Positions 48,647 to 59,844 are shown, counted from the stretch's first letter. The stretch is DNA of 64,000 nt from JAJXWB01 sp037044955 (GCA_037044955.1 JBAOHX010000004.1:372001-436000), one strand, 5' to 3'. Notes: a model not told the origin generated them from the sequence alone. Numbers and translations: made by a program.

Positions 48647-48843
48647 CGACAAACAGACTTTCCGCAAACAGACTTCAGCAAGACGCAGGCGTGACCGTCG
48701 CGCGAACGTAGGTTATCTGACGCAGCCCGAGCCGGGGAGTCGAGCGCGGCCGCGATCCTTCCGCGCTCGATGGCCCGTGTTTATACTGTTCAAGCATTTT
48801 GGCAACGGCGTCCGCCGTCTGCGCGCCTCTCCCGGAGTTTGAA

Positions 48844-50190
48844 ATGTCGTCTGTCCGCCGCTGCATCGCCGTTGTCCTGGCCGCGGGCGAGGGCGTGCGG
48901 ATGCGGTCCGCGACTCCGAAGGTGCTGCATCAGGTCGCAGGCCGCAGCATGGTCGCCCATGTCGTGGCCGCCGTCGCGGCGGCGGGCGCCGACGCCGTGG
49001 CCCTCGTGGTCGGGCCGGGCCGCGAGGATGTGGCCGCTGCCGCGCGCGCCGTGGCGCCGGAGGCGGAAATCTTCGTCCAGACCGAGCGCCTCGGCACTGC
49101 CCACGCCGTCCTGGCGGCGCGCGCCGCGCTCGAGCGCGGCTACGATGATGTCCTGATCGCCTTCGCCGATACGCCGCTGATCCGCCCCGAGACCTTCGCC
49201 GGCCTGCGCGCGGCCGTGGCCGGGGGCGCGACGGTGGCCGCCCTCGGCTTCGTCGCCGCCGACCCGCACGGTTACGGCCGCCTGCTGCTCGGGGCGGACG
49301 GCGGCCTCGTCGCCATCCGCGAGCACAAGGACGCGACCGAGGCCGAGCGCGAGACCCGGCTCTGCAACGCCGGCCTGATGGCGCTCGACGGCGCGCACGC
49401 GCTGGAACTGCTCGACGCGGTCGGCAATTCCAACGTGCAGAAGGAATATTATCTGACGGACGTCGTCGCCGGCGCCCGCTCGCGCAATCTCAAGGCGACC
49501 CATTGCGAGGCGCCCGAGAGCGAGGTGCAGGGCGTCAACGACCGGGTGCAGCTCGCCGCCGCCGAGGCCGGCGCGCAGCGGCGCCTGCGCGAGGCGGCGA
49601 TGCGCGCCGGAGCGACCCTGATCGCGCCGGACACCGTGCATTTCAGCGCCGACACGAAGCTCGGCCGCGACGTGATCGTGGAGCCGAATGTGGTCTTCGG
49701 ACCCGGCGTGGATGTCGCGGACGGCGTGACGATCCGGGCCTTCTCGCATCTGGAGGGCGCGCGGGTCGAAAGCGGCGCGACCGTCGGCCCGTTCGCGCGG
49801 CTGCGCCCGGGCGCCAAGATCGAGGCGGGCGCGCATATCGGCAATTTCGTGGAGATCAAGGCGTCGACCGTCGGCGTCGGCGCCAAGGTCAATCATCTCG
49901 CCTATATCGGCGACGCCACGGTCGGGGCCAAGTCGAACGTCGGCGCGGGCGTCATCACCTGCAATTACGACGGTTTCAGCAAGTACCGGACAGAGATCGG
50001 GGAGGGCGCCTTCATCGGCACCAATTCGTCGCTCGTCGCGCCGGTGAAGATCGGCGCCGGCGCCTATGTCGGCTCGGGCTCGGTCATCACCGACGACGTC
50101 GAGGCCGAGGCGCTGGCGCTCGGGCGCGGCCGGCAGGTGCAGAAGCCCGGCTGGGCGACGGCCTTCCGGGCGTCGAAGCGCAAGGCCTGA
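48844..50190 (+). CDS. glmU: Bifunctional UDP-GlcNAc pyrophosphorylase / glucosamine-1-phosphate acetyltransferase
   Basis: The 448-residue enzyme makes UDP-N-acetylglucosamine for peptidoglycan and lipid A. The uridylyltransferase half has LAAGEGVRMRSATPKVLH and LIAFADTPLI; the left-handed beta-helix half begins near residue 240 and has FARLRPGAKIEAGAHIGNFVE, the catalytic His in KVNHLAYIGDA and GVITCNYDG. CGGAG lies upstream of the ATG. glmS lies 536 bases downstream on the same strand, with a small convergent gene between. Confidence 0.96.
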   Translation: MSSVRRCIAVVLAAGEGVRMRSATPKVLHQVAGRSMVAHVVAAVAAAGADAVALVVGPGREDVAAAARAVAPEAEIFVQTERLGTAHAVLAARAALERGYDDVLIAFADTPLIRPETFAGLRAAVAGGATVAALGFVAADPHGYGRLLLGADGGLVAIREHKDATEAERETRLCNAGLMALDGAHALELLDAVGNSNVQKEYYLTDVVAGARSRNLKATHCEAPESEVQGVNDRVQLAAAEAGAQRRLREAAMRAGATLIAPDTVHFSADTKLGRDVIVEPNVVFGPGVDVADGVTIRAFSHLEGARVESGATVGPFARLRPGAKIEAGAHIGNFVEIKASTVGVGAKVNHLAYIGDATVGAKSNVGAGVITCNYDGFSKYRTEIGEGAFIGTNSSLVAPVKIGAGAYVGSGSVITDDVEAEALALGRGRQVQKPGWATAFRASKRKA

Positions 50191-50270
50191 CCAGATCAGC
50201 CTGCATGCGAGCGGAATCGCCCGAATGCGGAAAAGCTGATCAATTCAAGGGTTTCGCGCCGCGCTCCAGA

Positions 50271-50516
50271 TCAGGGCGTGCAGGGCACGGGCGGGCGGCG
50301 GACGCCTTGCTCGTCCTCGGTTTCCGGCCATTGATGATTGGCCTTGGCCTGGGCGAACATGTCCTCGCAAATGCCTGCGTGGCCGGACCCCGCCCGCTTC
50401 ATGCAGATGTTCATGATGCTCTGGCAGGTCGGCTTCTTGCGTTCCTGCGCCTGTGCGACGCCGCCCGCCGCGAATATGGCGAGGGCGAAAACAGACAGGG
50501 CGCGCGTGAACGTCAT
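50271..50516 (-). CDS. Small exported Cys-rich protein
   Basis: The 81-residue product has a signal peptide (ALSVFALAIFAAGGVAQA) and a 55-residue mature part with four cysteines, in TCQSIMNICMK, GICEDMF and PPVPCTP, likely two disulphides. The C-x6-C helix pattern resembles small DUF-type periplasmic proteins of Hyphomicrobiales, but I recognise no function. It lies on the opposite strand between glmU and glmS. Confidence 0.65.
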   Translation of the reverse strand: MTFTRALSVFALAIFAAGGVAQAQERKKPTCQSIMNICMKRAGSGHAGICEDMFAQAKANHQWPETEDEQGVRRPPVPCTP

Positions 50517-50726
50517 GGCAGGCTCCAGGCGATGAAGGCGTCGGGGCCGATTCCCGCGCCGCCTCGCAATGGCCATATACCTTGGCCGAAATAATGGCGC
50601 CCGGCCAGACGGCTGTTTACGCTGGCGATTGATGGCGCGACCCTGCGCCGGATTTGCGCTTGCGTCGAAGCTGTCGGCCTCCTAGCTCTAGGGCGACCGG
50701 GCGGACAGGGAAAGCGACGTCGCGAA

Positions 50727-52540
<1,814 letters not shown>

Positions 52541-52554
<14 letters not shown>

Positions 52555-52622
52555 CGCGGCGAAAAGAGCCCGTCACGGTCGAGTGGCGCGGTGAAGAAGA
52601 AGGCGCGTCACGGTCGAGCGAC
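52541..52622. repeat. Three short direct repeats at and after the glmS stop
   Basis: TCACGGTCGAGTGACGCG, which holds the last glmS codons and stop, recurs with one or two changes at 52573 and 52608, spacing 32 and 35 bases. The copies are joined by A/G-rich linkers. They look like a local duplication of the gene end. Confidence 0.7.
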
Positions 52623-52631
52623 GCGCGCCTG

Positions 52632-52781
52632 TCAGCCGAAGAAGGCCGCCAGCAGGATCAGCGCGACCGCGACGCCGGCGACGACGCTCCACAAGACGCG
52701 CAGAAAGCCGGTGTAGTTATCGACATGGACGGCGTATTCGCGCTCGTCCGTGCTCTCGGGAGCATGATCGATCATCGTCAT
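52632..52781 (-). CDS. aa3-type cytochrome c oxidase subunit IV
   Basis: This 49-residue protein reads MTMIDHAPESTDEREYAVH at the start, then YTGFLRVLWSVVAGVAVALI with one membrane helix to the C-terminal FFG. It matches the short bacterial subunit IV (COX4_pro_2) that sits beside subunits I and III of aa3 oxidase. GAGGAGG lies 5 bases before the ATG, a very strong ribosome site. It stands alone here, without coxBAC genes. Confidence 0.8.
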   Translation of the reverse strand: MTMIDHAPESTDEREYAVHVDNYTGFLRVLWSVVAGVAVALILLAAFFG

Positions 52782-52839
52782 GGCGACCTCCTCTCCCCGC
52801 GCGGGGAGAGATAGGTCGCGGGCGCGTTGAGAACAGCCT

Positions 52840-53802
52840 CTAAGCGGCGGCGGTAAAACGCTCGGCGAGCCAGGCTTCCGCGGCGCTGCGGCCGGCGTCG
52901 CGCAGGCGCGTCAGGAAGCGCCAGTCGAGATCGGCGGCGCTGCGGCTGGCGAGATCGGCGATCTCGTCCTCCGCCGCCAGCCGGTCGATGCGCAGGCCGC
53001 GCAGTTTCGGCGTGGCGCGCAGGCTCGCGCCGAGCCGCAGCGCCTCGAGCTCGGCGTTCAGCGTCGCGTTGAACGAAATGTGCTCGAGCCGCTTGACGAT
53101 GTCATTGCGACTGGTGGGCGCGCTCCGGCTGCGCGCCGGCGTCACCTGCACGATCAGCACGTCGAGCGCGTCGGACTCGTGCACGAGCTGCACCAGCGGC
53201 GGATTGGCGGAATAGCCGCCGTCCCAGTAGCCCTCGCCGTCGATCTCGATCGTGCGGTGGATCAGCGGCAGGCAGGCGGAGGCCAGAATCGTGTCGACCG
53301 TCAGCTCCTCGTTGCGGAAGATGCGCAGCGCGCCGTCGGAGACGCGCGTCGTGGCGATGAGGAGACGCGGGGCGTTCGCGCCGCGCAGCCGCGCGAAATC
53401 GATTTCGCCTTCCAGCGCGCGGCGCAGCGGGTTGAGGTCGAACGGATTGAACTGATAGGGCGACAGCGCCTGCGCCAGCGCCTCGACGCCGGGCGGGATG
53501 ACCGAGAGCGGCAGGAATGCGGAGGAGGCGCTCATCCGCCGCCAGAAATTCTCCAGTTTCGCGCGCGCGCCGTCGCGTCCGCCCTCGACGAGGCCGGCGG
53601 CCATCAGCGCCGCGTTGACCGCCCCCGCGCTCGCGCCGCTGATCGCGTCGAGGCGCAGGTCCGGCTCTTCGAGCAGCCGGTCGAGCACGCCCCAGGTGAA
53701 GGCGCCGTAGGAGCCGCCGCCCTGCAGGGCCAGCGACAGGAGCGGCGGCGCGGCCGCCGCGCGCCCCGTCAGCGCATTCAGCGCCTGATCCAGAAGCCGC
53801 AT
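52840..53802 (-). CDS. Patatin-like phospholipase
   Basis: The 320-residue protein carries the patatin oxyanion loop LQGGGSYGAFTWG, nucleophile Ser in ISGASAGAVNA (GxSxG) and catalytic Asp in YWDGGYSANPP. It lacks membrane helices or signal peptide. Members hydrolyse phospholipids; some in alphaproteobacteria act on polyhydroxybutyrate granules. AAGGAA precedes the ATG. A TGC-rich dyad lies about 35 bases upstream. Confidence 0.9.
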   Translation of the reverse strand: MRLLDQALNALTGRAAAAPPLLSLALQGGGSYGAFTWGVLDRLLEEPDLRLDAISGASAGAVNAALMAAGLVEGGRDGARAKLENFWRRMSASSAFLPLSVIPPGVEALAQALSPYQFNPFDLNPLRRALEGEIDFARLRGANAPRLLIATTRVSDGALRIFRNEELTVDTILASACLPLIHRTIEIDGEGYWDGGYSANPPLVQLVHESDALDVLIVQVTPARSRSAPTSRNDIVKRLEHISFNATLNAELEALRLGASLRATPKLRGLRIDRLAAEDEIADLASRSAADLDWRFLTRLRDAGRSAAEAWLAERFTAAA

Positions 53803-53833
53803 GAAATTCCTTTCCGTTCAACGATCAAGAAAA

Positions 53834-53848
53834 TTGTGCATTGCAACA
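53834..53848. promoter_or_regulatory. TGC-rich dyad upstream of the patatin gene
   Basis: TTGTGCATTGCAACA is partly symmetric and recalls TGC-rich sites bound by PhaR/AniA-type regulators of polyhydroxybutyrate genes. It lies 31 bases before the patatin start on the minus strand and 100 before the divergent gene. Recognition by such a regulator is a guess. Confidence 0.25.
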
Positions 53849-53948
53849 TGGATTTTGTAGGGCCGAATTCAGGGTTGGTCGAGCCAGATTTACGCGCAAT
53901 TCATCGAGATGCCGGAAAATCGCGCCTTTCCGGGAGCTTGGCGAGGAA

Positions 53949-55173
53949 ATGACCGGCGCCTTCCGCCGCATCCGCGACGCAGACTGGCTGGACGCGCAGC
54001 GGGCCATCGCCTATCCGCGCGTGATCGGCGCCGTCGCGTTATTGGCGCTGCTGGCGATGCTCGTGACCGCCAACGGCGTGGTCGATTCGCGCGGCGAGCC
54101 GCTCGGCGCGGATTTCTCCAATTTCTGGTCGGCTTCGAAACTGGCGCTGTCGGGCGAGCCGGCCGCCGTCTACGACATGACGCGCCAATATGCGGTCCAG
54201 AAAAACGAGTTCGGCGCGCAGACCGGCTTTTATCCATTCTTCTATCCGCCGACCTATCTGCTGATCTGCTGGCCGCTGGCGGCCGCGCCCTATCTCACGG
54301 CGCTCGCGATCTGGCTCGCCGTCACGGGCTTCGCCTATCAGGCGGTCATCCGCCGCATCGGCGAAGGCGCGGTCGGCCTCGTTCCCGTCCTCGCCTTTCC
54401 CGCGGTGTTCGTCGCCGTAGGGCACGGCCAGAACGCGCTCCTGACGACGGCCATTCTCGGCGCTGCCGCGCTCAGCCTCGACCGTCGTCCGATTGTCGCC
54501 GGCGTCTTGCTGGGGCTGCTCGCCTTCAAGCCGCATCTCGCGGTCGTCGCGCCGCTGGCGCTCATCGCCGCCGGCCGCTGGCGCGCGCTGGCGGCGGCGG
54601 CCGTCACGGCCTGCGCGCTGGCGCTGGTTTCGCTCGGCGCCTTCGGCCTCGACGCCTGGAAGGCGTTCATCGCCGCCGCGCCAGCCGCCAAGGCCGTGCT
54701 CGACGACAAGCTGATGGACGTCGAGAAATTGCAGAGCGTGTTCGGCGCCGTGCGCCTGCTCGGCGGCGGCGCGAGCCTCGCCTATGTCGCGCAGGCGCTC
54801 GTCGGGCTGCCGGTCATCGGCATATTGCTGCTTCTCGCGCGCAACAAAGCGCTGTCGGGCGAGGCTGTCGGCGCGCTCGTCGCCACGGCGGCGACGCTGA
54901 CCAGCCCGTATTTTCTCGACTACGATCTCGCGCTGCTCGCCATTCCCTTGGCGTGGGCGACCGCGCAGGGCCTGAAAAGCGGCTTTCTGCCGTGGGAAAA
55001 GTCGATCCTCGTCTTCGCCTTCGCGCTTCCGGCTTTTTCGCGCGTCATCGCTTTCGCGTTTGGCGCTCCCGCTCGCGCCGCTCGCGGTCGGGCTCTTGTT
55101 CTGGTGTGTCGCGCGCCGCGCGGCAATGAACGCGCGCGCGTCCGCCGTCGGCGTACAACCCGCCTTGGCTTAA
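53949..55173 (+). CDS. DUF2029 (GT87-like) integral membrane protein, one frameshift
   Basis: The product has about ten membrane helices and the GT87 marks: an early Asp in GADFSNFWSASKLALSGEPAAVYD, FYPFFYPPTYLLICWPL, GHGQNALLTTAILGAA and FKPHLAVVAPLAL. These are features of polyprenol-phosphate-dependent mannosyl or arabinosyl transferases. One extra G near 55064 breaks the last helix; repaired, the protein is 407 residues and ends 3 bases past the dsbA-family stop on the other strand. GAGG lies just upstream of the ATG. Confidence 0.8.
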
Positions 55174-55835
55174 GCGCGCGGCTCGTCCGCCTTTTCCAAC
55201 GCCTTGCCGATGGCGCGCTTCAGCACGTCGGCCGGTTGCGCGCCGGGCAGGGCGAACTTGCCGTCGAGAATGAAGAAGGGCACGCCGGTCACGCCGATAT
55301 GCTGCGCCGACGCGATCTCTTCGCGCACGCTCTCCTTATCGCTGTCGCCTGCGAGCAGATCGGCGACGATCTTCGGGTCCATGCCGCAATCGCGTGCGGC
55401 CTCGATCAGCACGGCGCGATCGCCGATATCCTTTCCGGCGATGAAGAAGTCGTGGAACAGCCGCTCGACCACCGCGTCCTGCGCCCCCGCCGACGCCGCC
55501 CAGCGGATCAGGCGATGCGCATCGAGCGTATTGGGCGAGCGTTCGATGGCCTCGAAGGCGAAGTCCAGACCCGCCGCATCGCCCGCCTGCTTCAGCCGCT
55601 GATGGATTTCGTCGATGCGCGAACCGAACTTGCGCTGCATGTAGGCGCGCCGGTCGAGGCCCTCGGCGGGAATGGTCGGATCGAGCTGATAGGGCCGCCA
55701 GCGCACGTCCACGTCGAGGTCGGGCAGGTCGGCGAGCGCGGCTTCCAGATTGCGCTTGCCGATGTAGCACCACGGGCAGACGGCGTCCGACACGATGTCG
55801 ATGGCGATGCTGCGGCGCTGGGTTTGTTCGGTCAT
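55170..55835 (-). CDS. DsbA-family oxidoreductase, FrnE type
   Basis: The 221-residue cytoplasmic protein has the thioredoxin-fold active site SDAVCPWCYIGKRNLEAAL and the cis-Pro loop GVTGVPFFILDGKFALPGAQ, with the helical insertion expected of FrnE/2-hydroxychromene isomerase-like proteins. There is no signal peptide. Members reduce or isomerise disulphides and thiol adducts under oxidative stress. It converges with the GT87-like gene and overlaps it by a few bases. Confidence 0.9.
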   Translation of the reverse strand: MTEQTQRRSIAIDIVSDAVCPWCYIGKRNLEAALADLPDLDVDVRWRPYQLDPTIPAEGLDRRAYMQRKFGSRIDEIHQRLKQAGDAAGLDFAFEAIERSPNTLDAHRLIRWAASAGAQDAVVERLFHDFFIAGKDIGDRAVLIEAARDCGMDPKIVADLLAGDSDKESVREEIASAQHIGVTGVPFFILDGKFALPGAQPADVLKRAIGKALEKADEPRA

Positions 55836-55895
55836 GGCGTCCTCGCGCCGGCAATGCGCCGGCTGCCGGGAGAATGTGGCGCGGCGGCAGCCGTT

Positions 55896-56924
55896 TCAAG
55901 CGCCGGACAGCGAAATCGTCATCCGGCCTTCGCCATCGCTCGCAAGCAGCGCGACGGGGCAGGCCGCGCCGATCGCGGGCGGCGGCGCTTCGCCGTCGCG
56001 CGTCGACAGCGAAAGGCTTTCGAGACGCCCCGGCGCGATCAGGCCGGCGGCGGCGAGATCGGCGGCGATGGCCTCCGGCGCGATCAGGTGGCACGGGCCG
56101 GCCGCCTCCAGCGCCGCGACGAAGCTCTGCGCCTCGAAGGGCCCGAACCAGTTGAGCGGGGCGCCGACCAGCAGCGCGGCGACGGGCCCGGTGGCGAGGC
56201 CCGCGAGGCTGGCGGGCGACAGCGTCGAGAGGATCGGCCGCTCGGCGTTGAGGCGCAGGCGCGAGGCGAAATTGAGCGCGATGGCGACGATCTCGGATTG
56301 CGAGACGAAGACGACGCGCGGCGCCTTCTGCTCCGGCGCGAGCACGAGGCCGATGCGCGGCGGCGTCGCCGGCTTCGCGCCGAAGGCGTTGGCGTCGACC
56401 GGGTCGCACAGGCCCGCGGGCGAAAAATCGACGGCGCCGTCGCATTCGCCGGGGCCGAGCGAGCCGACCAGCCGCACGCCGGGCGCGGTCGCCGCGATTT
56501 CGAGCATGGCCTTCTCCGCGTCGAAAGCGCCGAAGCGTGTAGGACCAACTATCGCGGCCGCGCCGGTCGATTGCGCGAGAAACGCCAGCGTCGCGGGCGA
56601 AAGATGCGCCGGCGCGATGACCGGTTCGAGGCCGGCGCCGATGGCGCCGAGGATCGCGACCGCGACGCCGATGCGCGTTGCGCCGACGATCAGCACGCGC
56701 TCGCCGGGAATGAGCCCGCAGGCGCGCGCGTGCGCGCTGAAGGCGAGCGTCAGCCGGTCGAACTCGCCGTAGGTCGTGGGCGTGGACGATGCGCCGGGTC
56801 CCGCTTCGAGGATCGCCACGCGATCGGCGCGCAGTCGCGCCGCGCCGCGCGCCACCGTATCGAGCCCGAACGCGGCGAGCGGATGGTCGCTGCTCATGCG
56901 CATCGCGTCGGGCGCAGCGTTCAT
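55896..56924 (-). CDS. Degenerate AMP-binding (acyl-CoA synthetase-like) protein
   Basis: The 342-residue protein follows the N-terminal domain of ANL enzymes: TTYGEFDRLTLAFSAHARACGLIPGERVLIVG, GAIGAGLEPVIAPAHL and later VAALLVGAPLNWFG. At the place of the ATP loop (normally TSGTTGxPK) it has LAPEQKAPRVVFVSQSEIVA, and the later Tyr-Gly-x-Thr-Glu motif and the C-terminal lid domain are missing. It is therefore unlikely to make acyl-adenylates. Its ATG overlaps the solute-binding protein stop (ATGA), so both are translated together. Confidence 0.75.
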   Translation of the reverse strand: MNAAPDAMRMSSDHPLAAFGLDTVARGAARLRADRVAILEAGPGASSTPTTYGEFDRLTLAFSAHARACGLIPGERVLIVGATRIGVAVAILGAIGAGLEPVIAPAHLSPATLAFLAQSTGAAAIVGPTRFGAFDAEKAMLEIAATAPGVRLVGSLGPGECDGAVDFSPAGLCDPVDANAFGAKPATPPRIGLVLAPEQKAPRVVFVSQSEIVAIALNFASRLRLNAERPILSTLSPASLAGLATGPVAALLVGAPLNWFGPFEAQSFVAALEAAGPCHLIAPEAIAADLAAAGLIAPGRLESLSLSTRDGEAPPPAIGAACPVALLASDGEGRMTISLSGA

Positions 56925-58771
56925 GACGCGGCGCTCCACCATGTGTCGAGCGTGGCGGCGAACAGCGGCGCCGCCCAGTGCGGCAGTTTTTCCGGACGCT
57001 CGATTCTCGTCCAGTGCGCGTCCCATTGGTAGACGGTGTGGAAGAGGGGCACGATGTAGAAGCCCGACAGCAGCACGCGATCGTAGGCGCGCACGGCGGT
57101 GACGAATTCCTCGCGCGTGTGCGCGGAAAGCATCGCGGCGATCAGCGCGTCGATCGCCGGCGACGACGCGCCGGAAAGATTGAAGGAGGCTTCCTGCGAG
57201 GCGCTGGCCGAGCCCCAGCGCATCCGCTGTTCGTTGCCGGGCGAGGCCGAGGCGACCCAGGTGCCGAGCATCATGTCGAAGTCGAAACGCTGGCGGCGGC
57301 GCTGGTATTGCACCTCGTCGACGGTGCGCACGCGCGCGTTCACGCCGATGCGCTTCAGCGACGAGGCGTAGTTGAGCGCAAGCCGCTCCTGGTTGCGGTC
57401 GGCGACCATGATCTCGAACTCGAAATCCTCGTCGCCCTTTTCCAGCACGCCGCGATTGAGCTTCCAGCCGGCCTGCGCGAGCAGGTCGATCGCGGTGCGC
57501 GCCTGGTTGCGGTCGCGCCCGGAACCATCCGCGACATAGGGACGCCAGCGGCCTTCCATGACGTCGTCGCGCACGGCGCCCCTGTGTGGCGCGAGCAGCG
57601 CGCGTTCCTCGGCGCTGGCCGGCTTGCCCGTCGAGGCCAGATCGGAATTGTCGAAGAAGCTGATCGTGCGCGTGTAGAGATCGTCGAACAGATTGTGATT
57701 GATCCATTCGAAATCGAACATGATCGCGAGCGCTTCGCGCACGCGCACGTCCCTGAACAGCGAGCGGCGCGTGTTGAAGGCGAAGCCCTCCATGCCGCGC
57801 GGCGTGCCGACGCGCAATTCTTCCTTCTTCACGCGACCGTCGCGCACGGCCGGGAAATTGTAACCGGTCTTCCAGCGCGTCGGATTGCCTTCGACGCGAT
57901 AGTCGATGAGCCCCGCCTTGAAGCTCTCGAACATCGAATTGGCGTCGCGGTAGTAGCTGATGGCGATCTCGTCGAAATTGTAGAGGCCGCGGCAGGCCGG
58001 CAGGTCGCGGCCCCAATAGTCGGGATTGCGCCTGAGCATCACTTCCTCGCCGGCCTTGATCGACGCGATGCTGTACGGGCCGGAGCCGACGGGAATGACG
58101 AGCGAGGAATCCGAGAAGCGCTCGACGTCGGTCTTGTGTTTCGGCAGGACCGGCATGAGCGCCAGCGTCAGCGGCAATTCGCGGTCGTTGGCGCCGGTCA
58201 GGTCGTAGCGCACCGTCCGGTCGTCGACTGCGACGATGGAGCGCACGAGGCCGTAGGCGATGCGCTGCTGCGGCCGTCCGCGCGTCTTCAGGAGGTCGAA
58301 GGTGAAGAGAATATCGGCCGCCGTGATCGGGGCGCCGTCCGAAAATCTCGCGCGCTTGTCGAGGCGGAACACGACATAGCTGCGGTCCTCGTCCGTCTCG
58401 ATGCTTTCGGCGATCAGCCCGTAGAGCGTGAAGGGCTCGTCGAGCGAGCGCGTCATCAGCGTCTGGAAGACGTTGCCGCTCAGACCCTGCGCCGCCGAGC
58501 CCGCGCGCAGGTTGAACGGGTTGAGGCCGTCGAACGTGCCCTGGAAGGCGATGGACAGGCGGCCGCCCTTGCGCGCCGACGGGTTCACATACGGGAAGTG
58601 CGGGAAATCCGCGGGCAGCGCCGGCGCGCCGTGCATTGCGACGCCATGCGAGATGCGACCCTGGTCCTGCGCCCGCGCGCCGCGCGACAGGACCGCCGGC
58701 GCAGCGGCCAGCACGCCGATCGCGGCGCGCCGCGACAGGCCGGCGGCCGGCCGAATCGTTTGAGTCGTCAT
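56921..58771 (-). CDS. Family 5 extracellular solute-binding protein (peptide ABC transporter)
   Basis: The 616-residue protein has a twin-arginine-like signal (LSRRAAIGVLAAAPAVLSRG) and the YejA-type layout: FPHFPYVNPSARKGGRLSIAF, DGAPITAADILFTFDLLKT, GSGPYSIASIKAGEEVMLRRNPDYWG and REALAIMFDFEWINHNLF. It binds oligopeptides or similar compounds in the periplasm. The permease and ATPase genes are not next to it; instead the degenerate AMP-binding gene follows with a 4-base overlap. Confidence 0.92.
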   Translation of the reverse strand: MTTQTIRPAAGLSRRAAIGVLAAAPAVLSRGARAQDQGRISHGVAMHGAPALPADFPHFPYVNPSARKGGRLSIAFQGTFDGLNPFNLRAGSAAQGLSGNVFQTLMTRSLDEPFTLYGLIAESIETDEDRSYVVFRLDKRARFSDGAPITAADILFTFDLLKTRGRPQQRIAYGLVRSIVAVDDRTVRYDLTGANDRELPLTLALMPVLPKHKTDVERFSDSSLVIPVGSGPYSIASIKAGEEVMLRRNPDYWGRDLPACRGLYNFDEIAISYYRDANSMFESFKAGLIDYRVEGNPTRWKTGYNFPAVRDGRVKKEELRVGTPRGMEGFAFNTRRSLFRDVRVREALAIMFDFEWINHNLFDDLYTRTISFFDNSDLASTGKPASAEERALLAPHRGAVRDDVMEGRWRPYVADGSGRDRNQARTAIDLLAQAGWKLNRGVLEKGDEDFEFEIMVADRNQERLALNYASSLKRIGVNARVRTVDEVQYQRRRQRFDFDMMLGTWVASASPGNEQRMRWGSASASQEASFNLSGASSPAIDALIAAMLSAHTREEFVTAVRAYDRVLLSGFYIVPLFHTVYQWDAHWTRIERPEKLPHWAAPLFAATLDTWWSAAS

Positions 58772-59010
58772 CGCCGCAGTCTAGGCGAGCCGCGAGACCG
58801 CGTCAGCGCGCGCCTGTAACTCGGCGCTGGCGTTGCAATGCCAAAGCGAGTATGAGGGCGCCGTCACTATGTCGCCGCAATCGAGGGTGATGAGCGCGGG
58901 GGCGCTTCGAAGCGGGGTAAGCGGGCCAGACCCGCTCTGACCGGGGCTCCTTGCGTTCGAGTTCTCGAGAGCGCGGACGCCCGCACGGAATTCACTGAAA
59001 GGGTAGTTGC

Positions 59011-59775
59011 ATGCCGTCCAAAACGAAGCTTTTCGGCGCGGCTGTCGTCGCCGGGACGATCGCTTTCGCCGGGAGCGCTTTCGCTCAGGCGCAGAAGCCG
59101 GCCGCCAAGCCGGCTGCGAAGCCGGCCGCGCCCGCGCAGAGCCAGCCGCAAGGCGGCGCTCCGGCCGGCCAGCCGCAGGGCCCGATGGTCGTCGATCTGC
59201 ATTCCGCGCAGGCCGAATGGACGAAGGTCTGCGGCAAGGATCAGGCCGCCGGCAAGGAAGTCTGCTACACCACGCGCGATTTCGGCACGCAGGCCGACCA
59301 GCCGCCGGTGCTCGCCGTCGCCGTCTATGACGTGAAGGGCGAGGAGAGCAAGATCGTCCGCTTCCTCATGCCGATCGGCCTGATGCTGCGTCCGGGCTTC
59401 CGTTTCACGGTCGACAAGGGCGCGACCATGGAAGGCTCGTTCGAGATCTGCTTCCCGAACGGCTGCTTCGCGGAATCCAAGGTCAAGCAGGCGACCATCG
59501 AGTCCATGAAGAAGGGCACGGCGCTCAACGTGCAGGTGCGCAACGGCGTCGGCGCCGAAGTCGCCTTCAACGTGCCGCTGGAAGGTTTCGGCAAGGCCTA
59601 CGACGGCCCGGCGATCGACCCGAAGGTGCTGGAAGAGCAGCAGAAGAAGCTGCAGGAGCAGCTGCAGAAGAAGGCCGAGGAAGAGCGCAAGAAGCTCGAG
59701 TCGCAGGGCGGCGCGGCCGCTCCGGGCGGCGCGGCTCCGGCTGCCCCGGCGGCTCCGGCTGCGCCGAAGCAGTAA
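59011..59775 (+). CDS. Invasion-associated locus B (IalB) family protein
   Basis: The 254-residue protein has a signal peptide (cleavage after GSAFAQ near residue 25), an Ala/Pro/Lys-rich linker, the IalB core (WTKVCGKDQAAGKEVCYTTRDF, LMPIGLMLRPGFRFTVDKG, FEICFPNGCFAESKV) with four paired cysteines, and a C-terminal coiled coil of EEQQKKLQEQLQKKAEEE followed by an Ala/Pro tail. AAAGGG lies upstream of the ATG. In Bartonella IalB aids entry into host cells, but homologues are general envelope proteins in Hyphomicrobiales. Confidence 0.9.
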   Translation: MPSKTKLFGAAVVAGTIAFAGSAFAQAQKPAAKPAAKPAAPAQSQPQGGAPAGQPQGPMVVDLHSAQAEWTKVCGKDQAAGKEVCYTTRDFGTQADQPPVLAVAVYDVKGEESKIVRFLMPIGLMLRPGFRFTVDKGATMEGSFEICFPNGCFAESKVKQATIESMKKGTALNVQVRNGVGAEVAFNVPLEGFGKAYDGPAIDPKVLEEQQKKLQEQLQKKAEEERKKLESQGGAAAPGGAAPAAPAAPAAPKQ

Positions 59776-59797
59776 GCCGTCTGGCTCCATGAATGCG

Positions 59798-59828
59798 AAA
59801 GGCGCGGGCTGGACCCGCGCCTTTTTGT
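59798..59828 (+). terminator. Rho-independent terminator after ialB
   Basis: AAAGGCGCGGG-N5-CCCGCGCCTTT pairs over 11 bases and is followed by TTTTTGTTT overall. It lies 23 bases after the stop and 17 before the convergent hspQ stop, so it may serve both genes. Confidence 0.9.
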
Positions 59829-59844
59829 TTGGCCGCCCGCCGCG

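Noticed and set aside
56978..58819. A 613-codon open frame on the plus strand
   Set aside because: It mirrors the solute-binding protein gene on the other strand and contains no recognisable domain.
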